In this document: piece after piece, positions 17,201 to 27,395 of the stretch
How the letters are laid out: every line of letters begins with the position of its first letter
Position numbering within the stretch: the first letter of the stretch is position 1
Source: an uncultured Flavihumibacter sp.
GTDB lineage: Bacteria > Bacteroidota > Bacteroidia > Chitinophagales > Chitinophagaceae
Length of the DNA stretch: 64,000 nt
Direction: 5' to 3'
Assembly (NCBI GenBank): GCA_902168105.1
Contig: CABHOY010000085.1
Span: forward strand, 24,592 to 88,591
Notes under the pieces: model-generated
The model's database searches: none
Seen by the model: the letters and a program-made list of their open reading frames with translations, nothing else
What the model was told of the DNA's origin: nothing
Program-made: the position numbers and the translations under genes

Positions 17201-19356
17201 TACAGGTCTGCCTTGTCCATCTGAAGATTTGCCTGTAAAGATTGCACACTGGTATCGCCTAATAAAGCATCGACGTCAAAAGTTAATGTAATACTGGTAT
17301 CTGTACTTTGGCCTTCTGCATGTAACTGGTTCTTATCAATGTTACCGTTTACGGAAATGCCATGATAGGTATAGCGATTGTAAGTAGCAGCATCGAGGTC
17401 TATTGCCGCTTTAGCTACCATACCGGGAAACGTGTAGCCCTGGCCGGAGGCAGACATTCGTCCGCTGATCCAGCCCATAGCGGTGTCGTACATCAGTATG
17501 CCGGGATGTACTTTAAAGGATGCCACGTTTACATCATAACGGGCACGGATGCTGTCTGTAATATTGACCAGATGTGCGGATAGCTGTGCATTCGCGGAAC
17601 TGCTGGTCAGGTGTAATTGTGTTTTGAGGTCCTGCATACCACCAAGCATATTGCCGGTAATGAGCATATGCTCCGGTAACCGTGGTGTATCAGGTAGTGT
17701 ACCTGCCGGTAACCAGGACCTTAATGGTTTATTGCCTGACTGAATATATATCGAAGGAAGGTTGGCCCAGAAACGTTCTGCATCTGTAGCATGCTCAATT
17801 TCTCCATTGGTACGGATATGATTACCAACATTGTCTGTTATACGCAGTGTTTCGATGATCAGTTTACCCATACTTCCCTTTAATTCCGCAGTCACATCTA
17901 TCACCTTGTCCCACAGTGGTTTCATGGAAGGGTTCCTGCGTGAATCCGGTACAAAAGGCAGGAACTCTCCTAATGTGATACGGGAAGAGTCAATGTCAGC
18001 GCGAAGCTGTAACTGATCCATCTGTTCAGAAATTGTGGACCAGGAAGGGACTGTTACGGCGATCTGTTTTCTGAGCAGGCTTTTATTTGTTTCCAGCAGC
18101 AGGTTTTGTAAAGCCAGTGTCTGAGGAGTAAACAGTACATTAAAATGTGCCTGTTTCACCACAAAGCCAGACTTCTCGCTAACTTCCAGTGATTTAAGTG
18201 CAGCACTAATGGTATCGGTCTTATAAAGGATATTAGAAACAGTAGTATTAAAGTTGTAAAGAAAAAGATGGTTATAATCCGGATCGCTGCCCGCGCCTCT
18301 TGGCGGTGGCGCAGTATTATTATCGAACTTAAGATCCACATGCTCCAGTTCTGCTTTGGTGGCCAATACTTTCCACGTGTTGGGCACGCTGTCTGTTGGG
18401 AGTGGAGCAGAAGTGTCTTTCGCGGCGGATAATGTAAAGACGCCCACAGTCCTGCTGATCTTTAAATCGCCGATCTGTACCAATGTGGAATCCAGGTCTA
18501 TGTCAGAATTAGTTAATTGCAGATTGCTGATACGCCATACGGTCGAAAGACCACTTGCTTCGTCTGAGTATAAAAATGCACTGTTTTTTATCTGGAGTTT
18601 CTTTAACAGCAGGTGAAATGGCGTACTGGCGGTATCCACTGGTAGGGGCGGCGGTGGCGCATTATTCAGTGCTTTCGCGCGGTAGGTGGTTGTGTATATG
18701 CCTTTCATGCCGTTCAGCTCAATTCCCCGGAATGCGTACAATCCTTCATCCAGCAAGAGGTCATCCGGATCGACGTGCAGTTCCTGGAAACGGACAATAG
18801 CGGTCATCCCCCCTTCCGCATCCGCGAAGCGGAGACGCACATTTCTAAGGGTTACATCTTTGATATGGAATTGAAGCGTTGTGCCTGTCTCTGCAGCGAG
18901 AGTATCCGGTATGCTATCTTTAGTGATAAAGGCGTCCTGGATGAACTGATAATTATAGACGCTATCCCCCTCGTTACGATAGATATTGACAAGCACCGAG
19001 TCCCATTCGAGGCCGTTGACCTTTAACTCGTTGTTGAGAAAAGCCAACAGATTGTACCTGACCTTCAGTGTGCCGGAAAACAGCAGGGCCTTTGAGCTGG
19101 TGTCGGCGACATAAACGTTCCTCAGTTCCAGGTATTTCCATCCACGCATGCGGAGATATCCGATACGCACCTGGGTATGCAGCTTCTTTTGCAGATATTG
19201 TTCTCCCTGCCGGCGTATATAATCCTGCACTGGTTCCAGTTGCAAAAGTAATACTGCCATGACAGGAAGTATCAGCAGGACGACAAGCGTCCACAATAAC
19301 CATCGCCACCAGGGACGACCATGATGCTTTTCTTCGTTCGTAGATGGATCTGTCAC
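14293..19356 (-). CDS. tamB: TamB-type translocation/assembly protein (DUF490)
   Basis: A 1687-residue protein with an N-terminal membrane anchor (WWRWLLWTLVVLLILPVMAVLLL, about 16-38 in two parts) followed by a very long beta-rich AsmA/TamB repeat region predicted to form a hydrophobic groove spanning the periplasm. The C-terminal 350 residues fit the DUF490/TamB domain (for example ARYTVNATAADLVQDQ and PFYVYLRIKGQMMKPEISFE). Bacteroidota TamB proteins are of this size. It forms a two-gene unit with the Omp85 gene downstream, supporting a TAM-like role in outer membrane biogenesis. Confidence 0.93.
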   Translation of the reverse strand: MTDPSTNEEKHHGRPWWRWLLWTLVVLLILPVMAVLLLQLEPVQDYIRRQGEQYLQKKLHTQVRIGYLRMRGWKYLELRNVYVADTSSKALLFSGTLKVRYNLLAFLNNELKVNGLEWDSVLVNIYRNEGDSVYNYQFIQDAFITKDSIPDTLAAETGTTLQFHIKDVTLRNVRLRFADAEGGMTAIVRFQELHVDPDDLLLDEGLYAFRGIELNGMKGIYTTTYRAKALNNAPPPPLPVDTASTPFHLLLKKLQIKNSAFLYSDEASGLSTVWRISNLQLTNSDIDLDSTLVQIGDLKISRTVGVFTLSAAKDTSAPLPTDSVPNTWKVLATKAELEHVDLKFDNNTAPPPRGAGSDPDYNHLFLYNFNTTVSNILYKTDTISAALKSLEVSEKSGFVVKQAHFNVLFTPQTLALQNLLLETNKSLLRKQIAVTVPSWSTISEQMDQLQLRADIDSSRITLGEFLPFVPDSRRNPSMKPLWDKVIDVTAELKGSMGKLIIETLRITDNVGNHIRTNGEIEHATDAERFWANLPSIYIQSGNKPLRSWLPAGTLPDTPRLPEHMLITGNMLGGMQDLKTQLHLTSSSANAQLSAHLVNITDSIRARYDVNVASFKVHPGILMYDTAMGWISGRMSASGQGYTFPGMVAKAAIDLDAATYNRYTYHGISVNGNIDKNQLHAEGQSTDTSITLTFDVDALLGDTSVQSLQANLQMDKADLYATNWYADPMVLKGALAADFSSLDPKRLVGAAFLHNWQVATNGQVFPLDTIALTARYEDQQYLALEGPFGFIHANGNIDYTKVGGAFGQLINKPLQPYDSARLVQLPAGQTLQWNAALSWPRSLKNMAPGLRMEQPLVIDGRLNTDSSLLVLNANLLKLVYDSLRVDSVNLVARIQDTTLNASVDLARLHHQIAPLYHTQLKANATSGKVDWDLLLDDIKRNPKYKIGGYVTFLPANAMDLSLKTDLLLNKQQWKVDEGNRIHLVNGGPDTAQLTLSYQNQSIQIQTLRDTSQGKLPPLKTNIKDFKLSTITALLSSDTLLASGLLNAEALVSNLDNSPLVKSSLKIDSLVFRGTPVGTLEANVETPQPNQYKLTANLTGNQNDVKVDGTYDSTINAKVDINNINMASLESFTFGNVTRMHGSADGQFTITGTTDKPKVLGMLHFNDAGGTITYVGAPLRLPDETINIDERGIAFDQFVIADSLDNELVVNGRINTRDFSRYNFNLNINSDNFMILGKQQDPQQLYYGPAFIDTRISVRGNMDLPRIDANVKLRDKSNITVTLPSEEPGIANREGVIVFVDKSNPLDSSLIKAVDSTKFLNPRLKGINLSGNAEITPESTIKIIIDPINGDFVEAKGTANINATLDASTKMSLTGRYEITEGKYEMSLNQLIKRSFSIEKGSTITFSGEAMEADLDITARYTVNATAADLVQDQLTNMSEIDRNRYRQKLPFYVYLRIKGQMMKPEISFELDMPEAEQNAFSGSVYNRLKQINQIPSELNKQVMGLLVLNSFIPEDPFASDGGGSSDFGARNMARQSVSKILSQQLNNLAGNIIKGVDLNFDVESREDYSTGAEQETTNLKVGASKKLFNERLSVSVGSNVMLQGENQANPSSLVGDISIEYKLTKDGRYRVRVYQRNDNSTVIEGQVVETGVAFALIMDYDEFREIFRRAKSQEKKERLRNKKTVSKK

Positions 19357-19468
19357 TATGAAAAAGGTTACTTATACAGTAATTTACTGAAATAAAACAC
19401 TTTAGGGTATTTATGCTTACATGGTTAAACAAACAAATACTATACCTGCTGAGTTGTGATACACAAAA

Positions 19469-19493
19469 AAAGTCCTGTCCATGACAGGACTTT
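19469..19493. terminator. Bidirectional terminator
   Basis: AAAGTCCTGTC (19469-19479) pairs with GACAGGACTTT (19483-19493) around CAT, with an A tract before and a short T tract after. It ends the minus-strand gene whose stop is at 19519. Confidence 0.8.
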
Positions 19494-19518
19494 AAAAATA
19501 GAATGCCGGATATTGATA

Positions 19519-20133
19519 TTACCAGGACGGCGTGTTCCGTTGATTGAACTTCTGGATATAATATATCAGTTTGCTCTTGTTGTCTTTGTCTTCGTTAAAC
19601 TCTCTCAACAGGACGGTGTCTTGTGGGAGAATATATTTACGCATATTAAACAGGGTCAGGTCATAAACATCTCCTGTTATCAGGTTCAAGACCCGCTTGT
19701 CTGCCGTTGGCGGCGGCGTATTATCAAAGACCATTCCCGCTGTGGCTCTGTTGCCTGTGCTGGAGGTAATGGCCCGGATACGGTACAGGCAATAGTATCC
19801 TATTTCTTCCAGTTTATTCAGACCGTTATCTTTAATGTAGATCGATGAGCCATCTGAATACCCCCAGTATTTTTTCACTTTCTGCTCCTTCCCGGTTGAA
19901 TCGACCAGGTTCAGTTCATTGGGAGCTGACAGCAGGTAAACCTGTGCCGCCGGGGTCCTGGTCTTCACAGTAATTGTTCCCGTAACGGATGGATTATTCG
20001 CCCTGAACTCCCGGAAGGTTTTATAAATGCCTTTTTTATATTGATGGGTATCGTAAACCGAAGTCCCTACCTGTGCTGACGTAAATTGCACAAACGCTGT
20101 GCATAATATAATAGAAAGTACCAACTGCCTCAT
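19519..20133 (-). CDS. Exported protein of unknown function
   Basis: A 204-residue protein with a clear signal peptide (LVLSIILCTAFVQFTSAQ). The mature part is beta-rich, with YKKGIYKTFREFRANNPS near the start and a YWGYSDGSSIYIK stretch at about 88-100. No catalytic motif recognised. The ATG is preceded 7 nt upstream by a TACATTTG box. It lies 36 bp after another exported gene on the same strand but probably has its own start of transcription. Confidence 0.75.
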   Translation of the reverse strand: MRQLVLSIILCTAFVQFTSAQVGTSVYDTHQYKKGIYKTFREFRANNPSVTGTITVKTRTPAAQVYLLSAPNELNLVDSTGKEQKVKKYWGYSDGSSIYIKDNGLNKLEEIGYYCLYRIRAITSSTGNRATAGMVFDNTPPPTADKRVLNLITGDVYDLTLFNMRKYILPQDTVLLREFNEDKDNKSKLIYYIQKFNQRNTPSW

Positions 20134-20140
20134 AAGGTTA

Positions 20141-20148
20141 CAAATGTA
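20141..20148 (-). promoter_or_regulatory. -7 box abutting the start of the 19519-20133 gene
   Basis: Minus-strand TACATTTG (consensus TAnnTTTG) ends 7 nt before the ATG. No clear TTTG at -33. The predicted mRNA is leaderless or nearly so. Confidence 0.4.
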
Positions 20149-20169
20149 CTGCTTTTCAGGGTGTTGAAA

Positions 20170-20787
20170 TTAGTGAGGAAGGACATTCTGTTTCTCCATA
20201 TTGTTCAGAATGACTTGCCGGATCCTCTTATAAACAGTAATTTTTCCAAATTCGATAATGGTATGAAGTTTCGCCGACCAGATAGCTTCCGAGTTCTCTG
20301 CAAGTACGATATCAAAGTCGTTTACCAGGTACTGTTGCAGCATGGTGTTCCCGACCACACTTCCGGAAGTTTTACCCACTACTCTTGAGGCGCCCATATT
20401 ATTGATACCAGTTTCGGTAGAGCCGGGGCTTACGTCTGTGCTGCGAACTCTCTCAAAAGTGGCTAGCGGAGTAAAACGTAGTATTGCGTCATGCGACCAG
20501 GTCTTTGCTTTCTCCAGAGCAACGTCGGTATCTACCTTATGATGGTCGCCGAGATATTCGTACTTACATTCGATGTGCTGGGTTTTCAGTTCCTTGATCA
20601 GTTCTGCTGAAAGATTGTCCATGTACATGCGTGCCTGCATTCCTCCTTCTCCGACAATGAGGATCTTATGATAGTGTTTAACACTATCCAGTTTATTGTC
20701 AATAGGGTGAAGCTCGATTTTTTTCTGGGCAGATGCAGGTAGCAGGAACAGACCGGCCATTAATAGGGACAGTAAAAGTGCTCTCAT
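20170..20787 (-). CDS. Exported protein, DUF4136-like architecture
   Basis: About 205 residues from the ATG at 20787, which starts a clean signal peptide (LLLSLLMAGLFLLPASAQ); an upstream ATG would add 14 residues before it. Mature sequence KILIVGEGGMQARMYMDNLS followed by AELIKELKTQHIECKYEY has the same layout as the lipoprotein at 60667 (KIMVIALVPARERNLRILMEN then VSELKKEGYNAV), suggesting a distant paralogue. A TATCTTTG box on the minus strand (20820-20813) is a candidate -7 element. Function unknown. Confidence 0.72.
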   Translation of the reverse strand: MRALLLSLLMAGLFLLPASAQKKIELHPIDNKLDSVKHYHKILIVGEGGMQARMYMDNLSAELIKELKTQHIECKYEYLGDHHKVDTDVALEKAKTWSHDAILRFTPLATFERVRSTDVSPGSTETGINNMGASRVVGKTSGSVVGNTMLQQYLVNDFDIVLAENSEAIWSAKLHTIIEFGKITVYKRIRQVILNNMEKQNVLPH

Positions 20788-20953
20788 ATAGTATTTAGGG
20801 ATAATTACGCCGCAAAGATAACAAAACAATTTCCTGATTTACAGGCACGCAAAAGGCCGGGTAAAAACCCGGCCCGGCTGAAGGTTACAACAAAATCTAA
20901 ACCTGCTTATGAGACTCTTTGATATTTTTTATAAGCTGTCAGGCATGACGTTA

Positions 20954-22429
20954 TTAAACTGCCAAAGCCTGCAGAGAATGATCTTTACTTTCCAATTGTG
21001 AAGCACCCATCAGGAACTCGTCCACCTTTCTTGCACACTCACGTCCTTCACTGATCGCCCATACTACCAGGGATTGTCCGCGACGCATATCGCCGGCAGC
21101 AAATACCTTTGGTATGGATGTCTGGTATGCTCTCTCACCGGCTTTCACATTGCCACGCTCATCTTTTTCCACACCCAGTTCGTCCAGCAGGCCGGTATGT
21201 TGAGGATGTAAGAAGCCCATTGCCAGGAAGGCCAGTTCACAAGGGATCTCCTGTTCGCTACCTGGTACTTCTTTAAAGCCGCCTGGTCTGCCGTCAGGCC
21301 CCAGCGCCCATTCGAGGGCTACTATTTTCAAACCTTTCAGGTTTCCTTTTTCATCCCCGACAAACTCCTTGGTACCTATAGCCCAGTGACGTACTGCACC
21401 TTCTTCGTGAGAAGAGGACGTTTTCAGTACCATTGGATAGGTAGGCCATGGCATATATTCTGTACGCTCTCCCGGAGGTTTAGGCAGTAATTCCAATTGG
21501 GTTACTCCTATTGCACCATGACGATTGGAAGTACCTACACAGTCGGAGCCGGTATCGCCGCCGCCTATTACTACAACATTCTTGCCGGTTGCCATAATAT
21601 CATGACCTGATACGGGAAGATCGCTTACGCGTTTGTTCTGTTGCTTCAGGAAGTCCATTGCATAATGTACACCATGGAAGTGACGGCCAGGGATGTTCAG
21701 GTCGCGGGGAATAGTAGATCCACCCGCCAGTACGATAGCATTGTATTCACGCAGCAGGTCGTTCACACTTACATTCACACCCACGTTTGCATTACACATG
21801 AATACAACACCTTCTTCTTCCATCAGTTTGATACGACGGTCTATTACCCATTTCTCCAGTTTGAAGTCAGGGATACCGTAACGTAACAAACCACCCGGAG
21901 CATCGTCTCTTTCAAATACAGTCACATTGTGGCCGGCATAATTTAACTGAGCGGCAGCAGCCAGTCCAGCAGGACCAGAGCCGATCACAGCTACTTTTTT
22001 ACCAGTACGTACCCGTGGTGTTTTGGCCTGTACCAGACCTTTATCGAAAGCTACCTCTATGATGTGACGTTCTATTTCTTCGATAGCCACAGGAGGCTGA
22101 TTGATTCCCAATACACAAGCACTTTCACACGGAGCAGGACAGATACGGCCTGTAAACTCAGGGAAGTTGTTGGTACTGGTCAATATTTCATAAGCTTCTT
22201 TCCAGTCTTTCTGGTATACGGCGTCGTTGAACTCGGGGATCACATTGCCCAGCGGACAGCCACTGTGACAGAAAGGAACTCCACAGTTCATACAGCGCGC
22301 AGATTGTTCATTCAGTTTTGATTCTGAATACCTCTCTACGAATTCGTTATAGTGTTGGACTCTCTCCTTTGCAGAAGTTTTGCCCGGCAGTTCCCGTGTA
22401 AATTCAAGGAATCCTGTTGGTTTGCCCAT
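20954..22429 (-). CDS. gltD: Glutamate synthase small subunit GltD
   Basis: A 491-residue FAD flavoprotein that passes electrons from NADPH to GltB for glutamate formation. N-terminal Fe-S cysteines are visible in CMNCGVPFCHSGCPLGN (about 42-58) and CPAPCESACVLG. FAD binding GSGPAGLAAA (about 150-160) and NAD(P)-binding GGGDTGSD (about 290) follow. Full length. The gene starts 30 bp after gltB and forms an operon with it. Confidence 0.97.
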   Translation of the reverse strand: MGKPTGFLEFTRELPGKTSAKERVQHYNEFVERYSESKLNEQSARCMNCGVPFCHSGCPLGNVIPEFNDAVYQKDWKEAYEILTSTNNFPEFTGRICPAPCESACVLGINQPPVAIEEIERHIIEVAFDKGLVQAKTPRVRTGKKVAVIGSGPAGLAAAAQLNYAGHNVTVFERDDAPGGLLRYGIPDFKLEKWVIDRRIKLMEEEGVVFMCNANVGVNVSVNDLLREYNAIVLAGGSTIPRDLNIPGRHFHGVHYAMDFLKQQNKRVSDLPVSGHDIMATGKNVVVIGGGDTGSDCVGTSNRHGAIGVTQLELLPKPPGERTEYMPWPTYPMVLKTSSSHEEGAVRHWAIGTKEFVGDEKGNLKGLKIVALEWALGPDGRPGGFKEVPGSEQEIPCELAFLAMGFLHPQHTGLLDELGVEKDERGNVKAGERAYQTSIPKVFAAGDMRRGQSLVVWAISEGRECARKVDEFLMGASQLESKDHSLQALAV

Positions 22430-22459
22430 TTGTCTCTTTTCTTAGATGTTAGAATGTTA

Positions 22460-25400
22460 CTACTTCCCTACTTTCTGTGCACCTGTTTTGCTCGCGTTGA
22501 GTACAGCTTTGTACTCTTTCGGGAACACTTTCACGAAGTGACGCAGCTGGTTTTCCCAGTCTTTCAGTATGAATTTCGCCACGGTACTGTTCGTATATGC
22601 ATGATGCTTAGTGATCAGGTCCTGTAGTTCGGCTGCATCTGCCTGCTCCAGCGGATCCAGATCGATCATCTCCTTATTGCAACGTCCTGCAAAAAGACCT
22701 TTTACATCATATATATAGGCAATACCACCACTCATACCCGCACCGAAGTTGCGGCCGGTTTCACCCAGTATCACTGCTTTACCTCCTGTCATATATTCAC
22801 AACCGTGATCGCCAACGCCTTCTGCTACAATGGTAGCTCCGGAGTTACGTACACAGAAACGTTCACCAGCTTTACCACGGATGTAAGCCTCACCGGATGT
22901 TGCACCATAAAGAGCAACGTTACCTGCGATGATATTTTCTTCCGCTTTAAAGCCTGCTTCAGGAGACGGATACAGGATCAGTTTCGCACCGGATAAACCT
23001 TTACCAAAGTAGTCGTTCGCTTCTCCTTCCAGTTCCAGTGTTACACCTTTGGTATTGAAAGCACCGAAGCTTTGTCCGGCAGAACCTACAAACTTGTAGT
23101 GAATAGTATCTTCCGGAAGGCCAGGACCTGCATAACGTTTGGATATTTCGTTACTGAGGATAGTTCCTACTGCCCTGTCGGTATTCTTTATATTAAACTG
23201 CTGGAATACACGTGATTTCTTCTCCAGTGCCGGCTGCGCTGCTTTCAGCAACTGCCAGTCGATCACTTCACCGATACCATGATCCTGTTCTTCCTGTTTG
23301 AACAGCCCTGTTTCTTCAGCAGCAGGTTCTTTGTATAATATAGGAGACAGATCAAGTTGTTTGTATTTCCAGTGACTGAGGTTTTCACGTACCTGTAGGT
23401 TATCTACCTGACCAACCATTTCGGTTACTTTACGATAACCAAGTTCCGCCATGATCTCACGGAATTCTTCTACCAGGAATTTGAAGAGGTTCACCACATT
23501 CTCAGCGTCACCATTGAAGCGCTTGCGCAGTTCAGGGTCCTGAGTGGCTACGCCTACAGGACAGGTATTCAGGTGACACTTACGCATCATGATACATCCT
23601 TCAGCTACCAGTGCGGCAGTTGCTACACCCCATTCTTCTGCACCCAGCAGTGTGGCGATCGCAATGTCACGGCCTGTTTTCAGCTGACCATCAGTTTGTA
23701 CCACTACGCGGCTACGCAGTTTGTTCTTTACCAGTGTCTGGTGTGTTTCGGCCAGACCCAGTTCCCATGGCAGACCAGCATGTTTGATAGAGCTGATCGG
23801 AGAAGCACCTGTACCACCGTCATAACCGGAGATAAGCACTACATCCGCTTTTGCTTTGGCAACACCGGCAGCGATGGTACCAACACCTGCTTTAGATACC
23901 AGTTTTACACTGATACGTGCGGCACGGTTAGCATTTTTCAGATCAAAGATCAACTGAGCAAGGTCCTCGATGGAATAAATATCGTGGTGCGGAGGAGGAG
24001 AGATCAGACCAACACCTGGCGTAGCGTGACGAACCTTTGCGATCCATTCATCTACTTTATGACCTGGTAACTGTCCGCCTTCTCCAGGTTTAGCACCTTG
24101 TGCCATCTTGATCTGGAGCTCGTCCGCGTTAGTTAGATAATTACTTGTTACACCAAAACGTGCGCTTGCTACCTGTTTGATAGAAGAACGCATGCTGTCG
24201 CCATTGGGCAGCACTTCGTAACGGATCTCGTCTTCACCACCCTCGCCGGTATTGCTTTTCGCACCAATACGGTTCATCGCGATAGCCAGTGTGGAGTGTG
24301 CTTCGTGAGAGATGGAACCAAAGCTCATCGCACCGGTAGCAAAACGCTTCAGGATGCTCTCAGCTGATTCAACTTCTTCCAGCGGAACAGAAGGACGGGT
24401 ACGTTTGAATGAGAAGAGGCTACGCAGGGTGGCTGCTTTCTCGCTCTGGTCGTTCACTGCTTTTGAGTACTTCTTAAAGATGCTGTAATCGCCCATACGG
24501 GTAGCATACTGTAAGAGGTGGATAGTGGTCGGATTGAAGAGGTGGAATTCCCCTTTTCTCTTCCACTGGTAGATACCGCCGGTTGTCAAACGCTGAACAG
24601 GAGTTTCCTTACGGCCATAACCCATCCAGTGCTTAGCAAGTGTTTCGCGGGCTATTTCATCCAGGCCCATACCCTGTATACGGGATACGGCGCCAGTGAA
24701 ATATTTATCTACTACGGTACGGTTGATACCTAATATTTCAAATATCTGTGCACCCTGGTAAGATTGCAGGGTGGAGATACCCATTTTAGAGAATACTTTC
24801 AGCAAACCGTCGCATACAGCCTTGATGTAGTTCTTTTTCAATTTATCTACATCCAGGTTAGTCTCCAGTTTGTCGGTCAGTTTCATATCACGGATGGTGC
24901 TCAGTGCCAGGTATGGGTTGATGGCGGTTACGCCAAAGCCCAGCAAACAGGCAAAGTGATGCACTTCCCATACATCCCCTGCTTCTACGATCAGCCCTAC
25001 CTGGCCACGGTATCCTTTGCGGATCAGGTGGTGGTGTACAGCAGATGCAGCCAGCAATGAAGGCATAGCAGCGTGTTCTGAGTCGATCGCCCTGTCGGAC
25101 AGGATGATCACTTCGAAACCATCTTCTACAGCATCTACCGCATAACGGCACAGACGCTGGAGGCCTTTTTCCAGTGAGCCGGGTTTACCGTCTGCTCTGA
25201 AATAAGTGTGGAGGGTCTTGGCCTGGAATAAGCCGGTATCTATACTACGGATCTTTTCCAGTTCGAAGTTGGTCAGGATCGGGTGACGGAGCGCCAGACC
25301 ATGACAGTGCAGCGGATCTTCGTCCAGCAGGTTGCCATTGTTACCCACATAGGTAGCAAGTGACATTACCAGCTTTTCACGGATCGGATCAATTGGCGGA

Positions 25401-26989
25401 TTGGTTACTTGTGCAAACAGCTGTTTGAAGTAGCTGGTCAGATGCTGCGGCTGATCACTTAAAACGGCCAGCGGAGCATCTGTACCCATAGAACCTACAG
25501 GTTCTTTACCATCCAGGGCCATTGGCGCGATGATGGTGAAAAGATCTTCAGTAGAATAACCGAATGCGCGCTGGTATTTAAAGATCTGATCGTGTTCCAG
25601 GTGGGTGAAAGTAACCCGTGGTTCAGACAGTTCTTCCAGGCGGATCTTATATTTATTAAGCCACTCGCCGTAAGGTTGCTGGGAACAGATGTTCTGTTTC
25701 AGCTCCTCATCGCCGATGATGCGGCCCTGTTCCATGTCCACGATGAACATTTTACCAGGCTGCAGGCGGCCTTTTTCTTTTACATTCTTCGGATCGATCG
25801 GCAATACGCCAGCTTCTGACGCCATGATCACGCGGTCATCTTTAGTGATGACAAAGCGGGCGGGACGCAGACCGTTACGGTCAAGGGTACCACCAATGAT
25901 CTTACCGTCAGTGAAGGAGATACATGCAGGACCATCCCATGGCTCCATGAGGGAAGCATGGTATTCGTAGAAGGCTTTCTTCACAGGGTCCATGTCGTCG
26001 TTACCGTCCCAGGCTTCCGGGATCAGCATCATCATAACATGAGGGAGAGAACGGCCGGTCAGCATCAGTAGTTCCACTACGTTATCCAGGCTGGCAGAGT
26101 CAGACTGGCCTTCTTCCACGAGTGGCAGCAGCATATCCATTTCTTCCTGTGAGAAGTATTTGGAAACAAAGTCCTTCTCTCCTGCCCTTAACCAGTTCAG
26201 ATTCCCTTTCAGCGTATTGATCTCACCATTGTGCGCAATATAGCGGTAAGGGTGAGCCAGGCGCCAGCTAGGGAAAGTGTTGGTAGCAAAGCGGGAGTGG
26301 ATCAGTGCAAACGCAGATACCATCTTCTCATCGCTTAAGTCAGCATAATAATGACGTACCTGGTAAGTTGTTAACTGACCTTTATATACAATAGTCTTTG
26401 TAGAAAGGGACGGAATATAGAACAGCGCTTTCTCTTTCGGAACGGTGTTGCGGACGGTTTTGGAAACGTAGTTACGCAGCACGAAGAGTTTACGCTCAAA
26501 AGTGTCATTGTCCGTAATGTGGTATGGACAGGCAATAAACACCTGTTCAATTTCTGGTTCAACAGAAAGGGCGCCTTCTCCAATGCCGTCAGGACGTACT
26601 GGTACCTTACGGTAACCCAGTATTTCTAATCCCAGTTTCTCGGCCGCTCGGTTCAGGATCTCACGGCACTCTTCGCGCCAGCGAGGCTCTTTCGGAAAGA
26701 AAATCATGCCTACCCCGTATTTTCCAAATTCAGGGAGGCTAATGCCAATCTTCAGGCATTCGTCGTACAGGAACTCGTGTGGCAGCTGGATAAGGATACC
26801 AGCCCCGTCACCGGTGTTTTGCTCATAACCACATGCACCGCGATGTTCCATGTTTTCCAACATGGTCAGCGCATCCCGGACGATCTGATGCGATTTACGG
26901 CCCTTAATATGGGCGGTAAAGCCTGTTCCGCATGCATCATGCTCAAAATCCGGGTGATACAGTCCTTGCAATTGCTTCACTTCATGCAT
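22460..26989 (-). CDS. gltB: Glutamate synthase large subunit GltB
   Basis: A 1509-residue ferredoxin/NADPH-type GOGAT alpha subunit, making glutamate from glutamine and 2-oxoglutarate. A 19-residue propeptide precedes the class II amidotransferase nucleophile Cys20 (HDACGTGF). The order then is the central domain, the FMN synthase domain with GEGGEDEIRYE and GAKPGEGGQLPG, the [3Fe-4S] motif CIMMRKCHLNTCPVG, and a C-terminal GXGXG beta-helix (about 1290-1450). Paired with gltD. Upstream is a long gene-free region, so a regulated promoter is plausible. Confidence 0.97.
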   Translation of the reverse strand: MHEVKQLQGLYHPDFEHDACGTGFTAHIKGRKSHQIVRDALTMLENMEHRGACGYEQNTGDGAGILIQLPHEFLYDECLKIGISLPEFGKYGVGMIFFPKEPRWREECREILNRAAEKLGLEILGYRKVPVRPDGIGEGALSVEPEIEQVFIACPYHITDNDTFERKLFVLRNYVSKTVRNTVPKEKALFYIPSLSTKTIVYKGQLTTYQVRHYYADLSDEKMVSAFALIHSRFATNTFPSWRLAHPYRYIAHNGEINTLKGNLNWLRAGEKDFVSKYFSQEEMDMLLPLVEEGQSDSASLDNVVELLMLTGRSLPHVMMMLIPEAWDGNDDMDPVKKAFYEYHASLMEPWDGPACISFTDGKIIGGTLDRNGLRPARFVITKDDRVIMASEAGVLPIDPKNVKEKGRLQPGKMFIVDMEQGRIIGDEELKQNICSQQPYGEWLNKYKIRLEELSEPRVTFTHLEHDQIFKYQRAFGYSTEDLFTIIAPMALDGKEPVGSMGTDAPLAVLSDQPQHLTSYFKQLFAQVTNPPIDPIREKLVMSLATYVGNNGNLLDEDPLHCHGLALRHPILTNFELEKIRSIDTGLFQAKTLHTYFRADGKPGSLEKGLQRLCRYAVDAVEDGFEVIILSDRAIDSEHAAMPSLLAASAVHHHLIRKGYRGQVGLIVEAGDVWEVHHFACLLGFGVTAINPYLALSTIRDMKLTDKLETNLDVDKLKKNYIKAVCDGLLKVFSKMGISTLQSYQGAQIFEILGINRTVVDKYFTGAVSRIQGMGLDEIARETLAKHWMGYGRKETPVQRLTTGGIYQWKRKGEFHLFNPTTIHLLQYATRMGDYSIFKKYSKAVNDQSEKAATLRSLFSFKRTRPSVPLEEVESAESILKRFATGAMSFGSISHEAHSTLAIAMNRIGAKSNTGEGGEDEIRYEVLPNGDSMRSSIKQVASARFGVTSNYLTNADELQIKMAQGAKPGEGGQLPGHKVDEWIAKVRHATPGVGLISPPPHHDIYSIEDLAQLIFDLKNANRAARISVKLVSKAGVGTIAAGVAKAKADVVLISGYDGGTGASPISSIKHAGLPWELGLAETHQTLVKNKLRSRVVVQTDGQLKTGRDIAIATLLGAEEWGVATAALVAEGCIMMRKCHLNTCPVGVATQDPELRKRFNGDAENVVNLFKFLVEEFREIMAELGYRKVTEMVGQVDNLQVRENLSHWKYKQLDLSPILYKEPAAEETGLFKQEEQDHGIGEVIDWQLLKAAQPALEKKSRVFQQFNIKNTDRAVGTILSNEISKRYAGPGLPEDTIHYKFVGSAGQSFGAFNTKGVTLELEGEANDYFGKGLSGAKLILYPSPEAGFKAEENIIAGNVALYGATSGEAYIRGKAGERFCVRNSGATIVAEGVGDHGCEYMTGGKAVILGETGRNFGAGMSGGIAYIYDVKGLFAGRCNKEMIDLDPLEQADAAELQDLITKHHAYTNSTVAKFILKDWENQLRHFVKVFPKEYKAVLNASKTGAQKVGK

Positions 26990-27395
26990 TCGTTTAGATT
27001 TTTTGACCTTGGCACACCTTCCCCGCTTACTCTGGGCGGCTGGAGGTACCGTAATTTTTTCGGGAACGGTATAAAGATACTAAAGGAAACCGGTATTTTT
27101 TACGAAAGCGTTTGTATAACCCAAAAAATTTAGAAAAGATTAAAAAAGTACGGGCTTTCGTTAGAATTAAATAAGTGGGCTGGTGATATGTGCCCGTATT
27201 TGGGCCCGAAGCCGGGTTTTGGACTGACAAAAATGTTTAATGTGTTGAGCGGAAGGTTTGTGACAAGCTACCGGTAATTACCTCCATTCTACAAGTAATG
27301 TAGTTCGTCTTCCATTCATTTATGCTCATATAAGAGGTAAACAGGCTCGCAACAATAGCGGATTTTTTTCTGTAACTCGTCTACAACCTGTTATC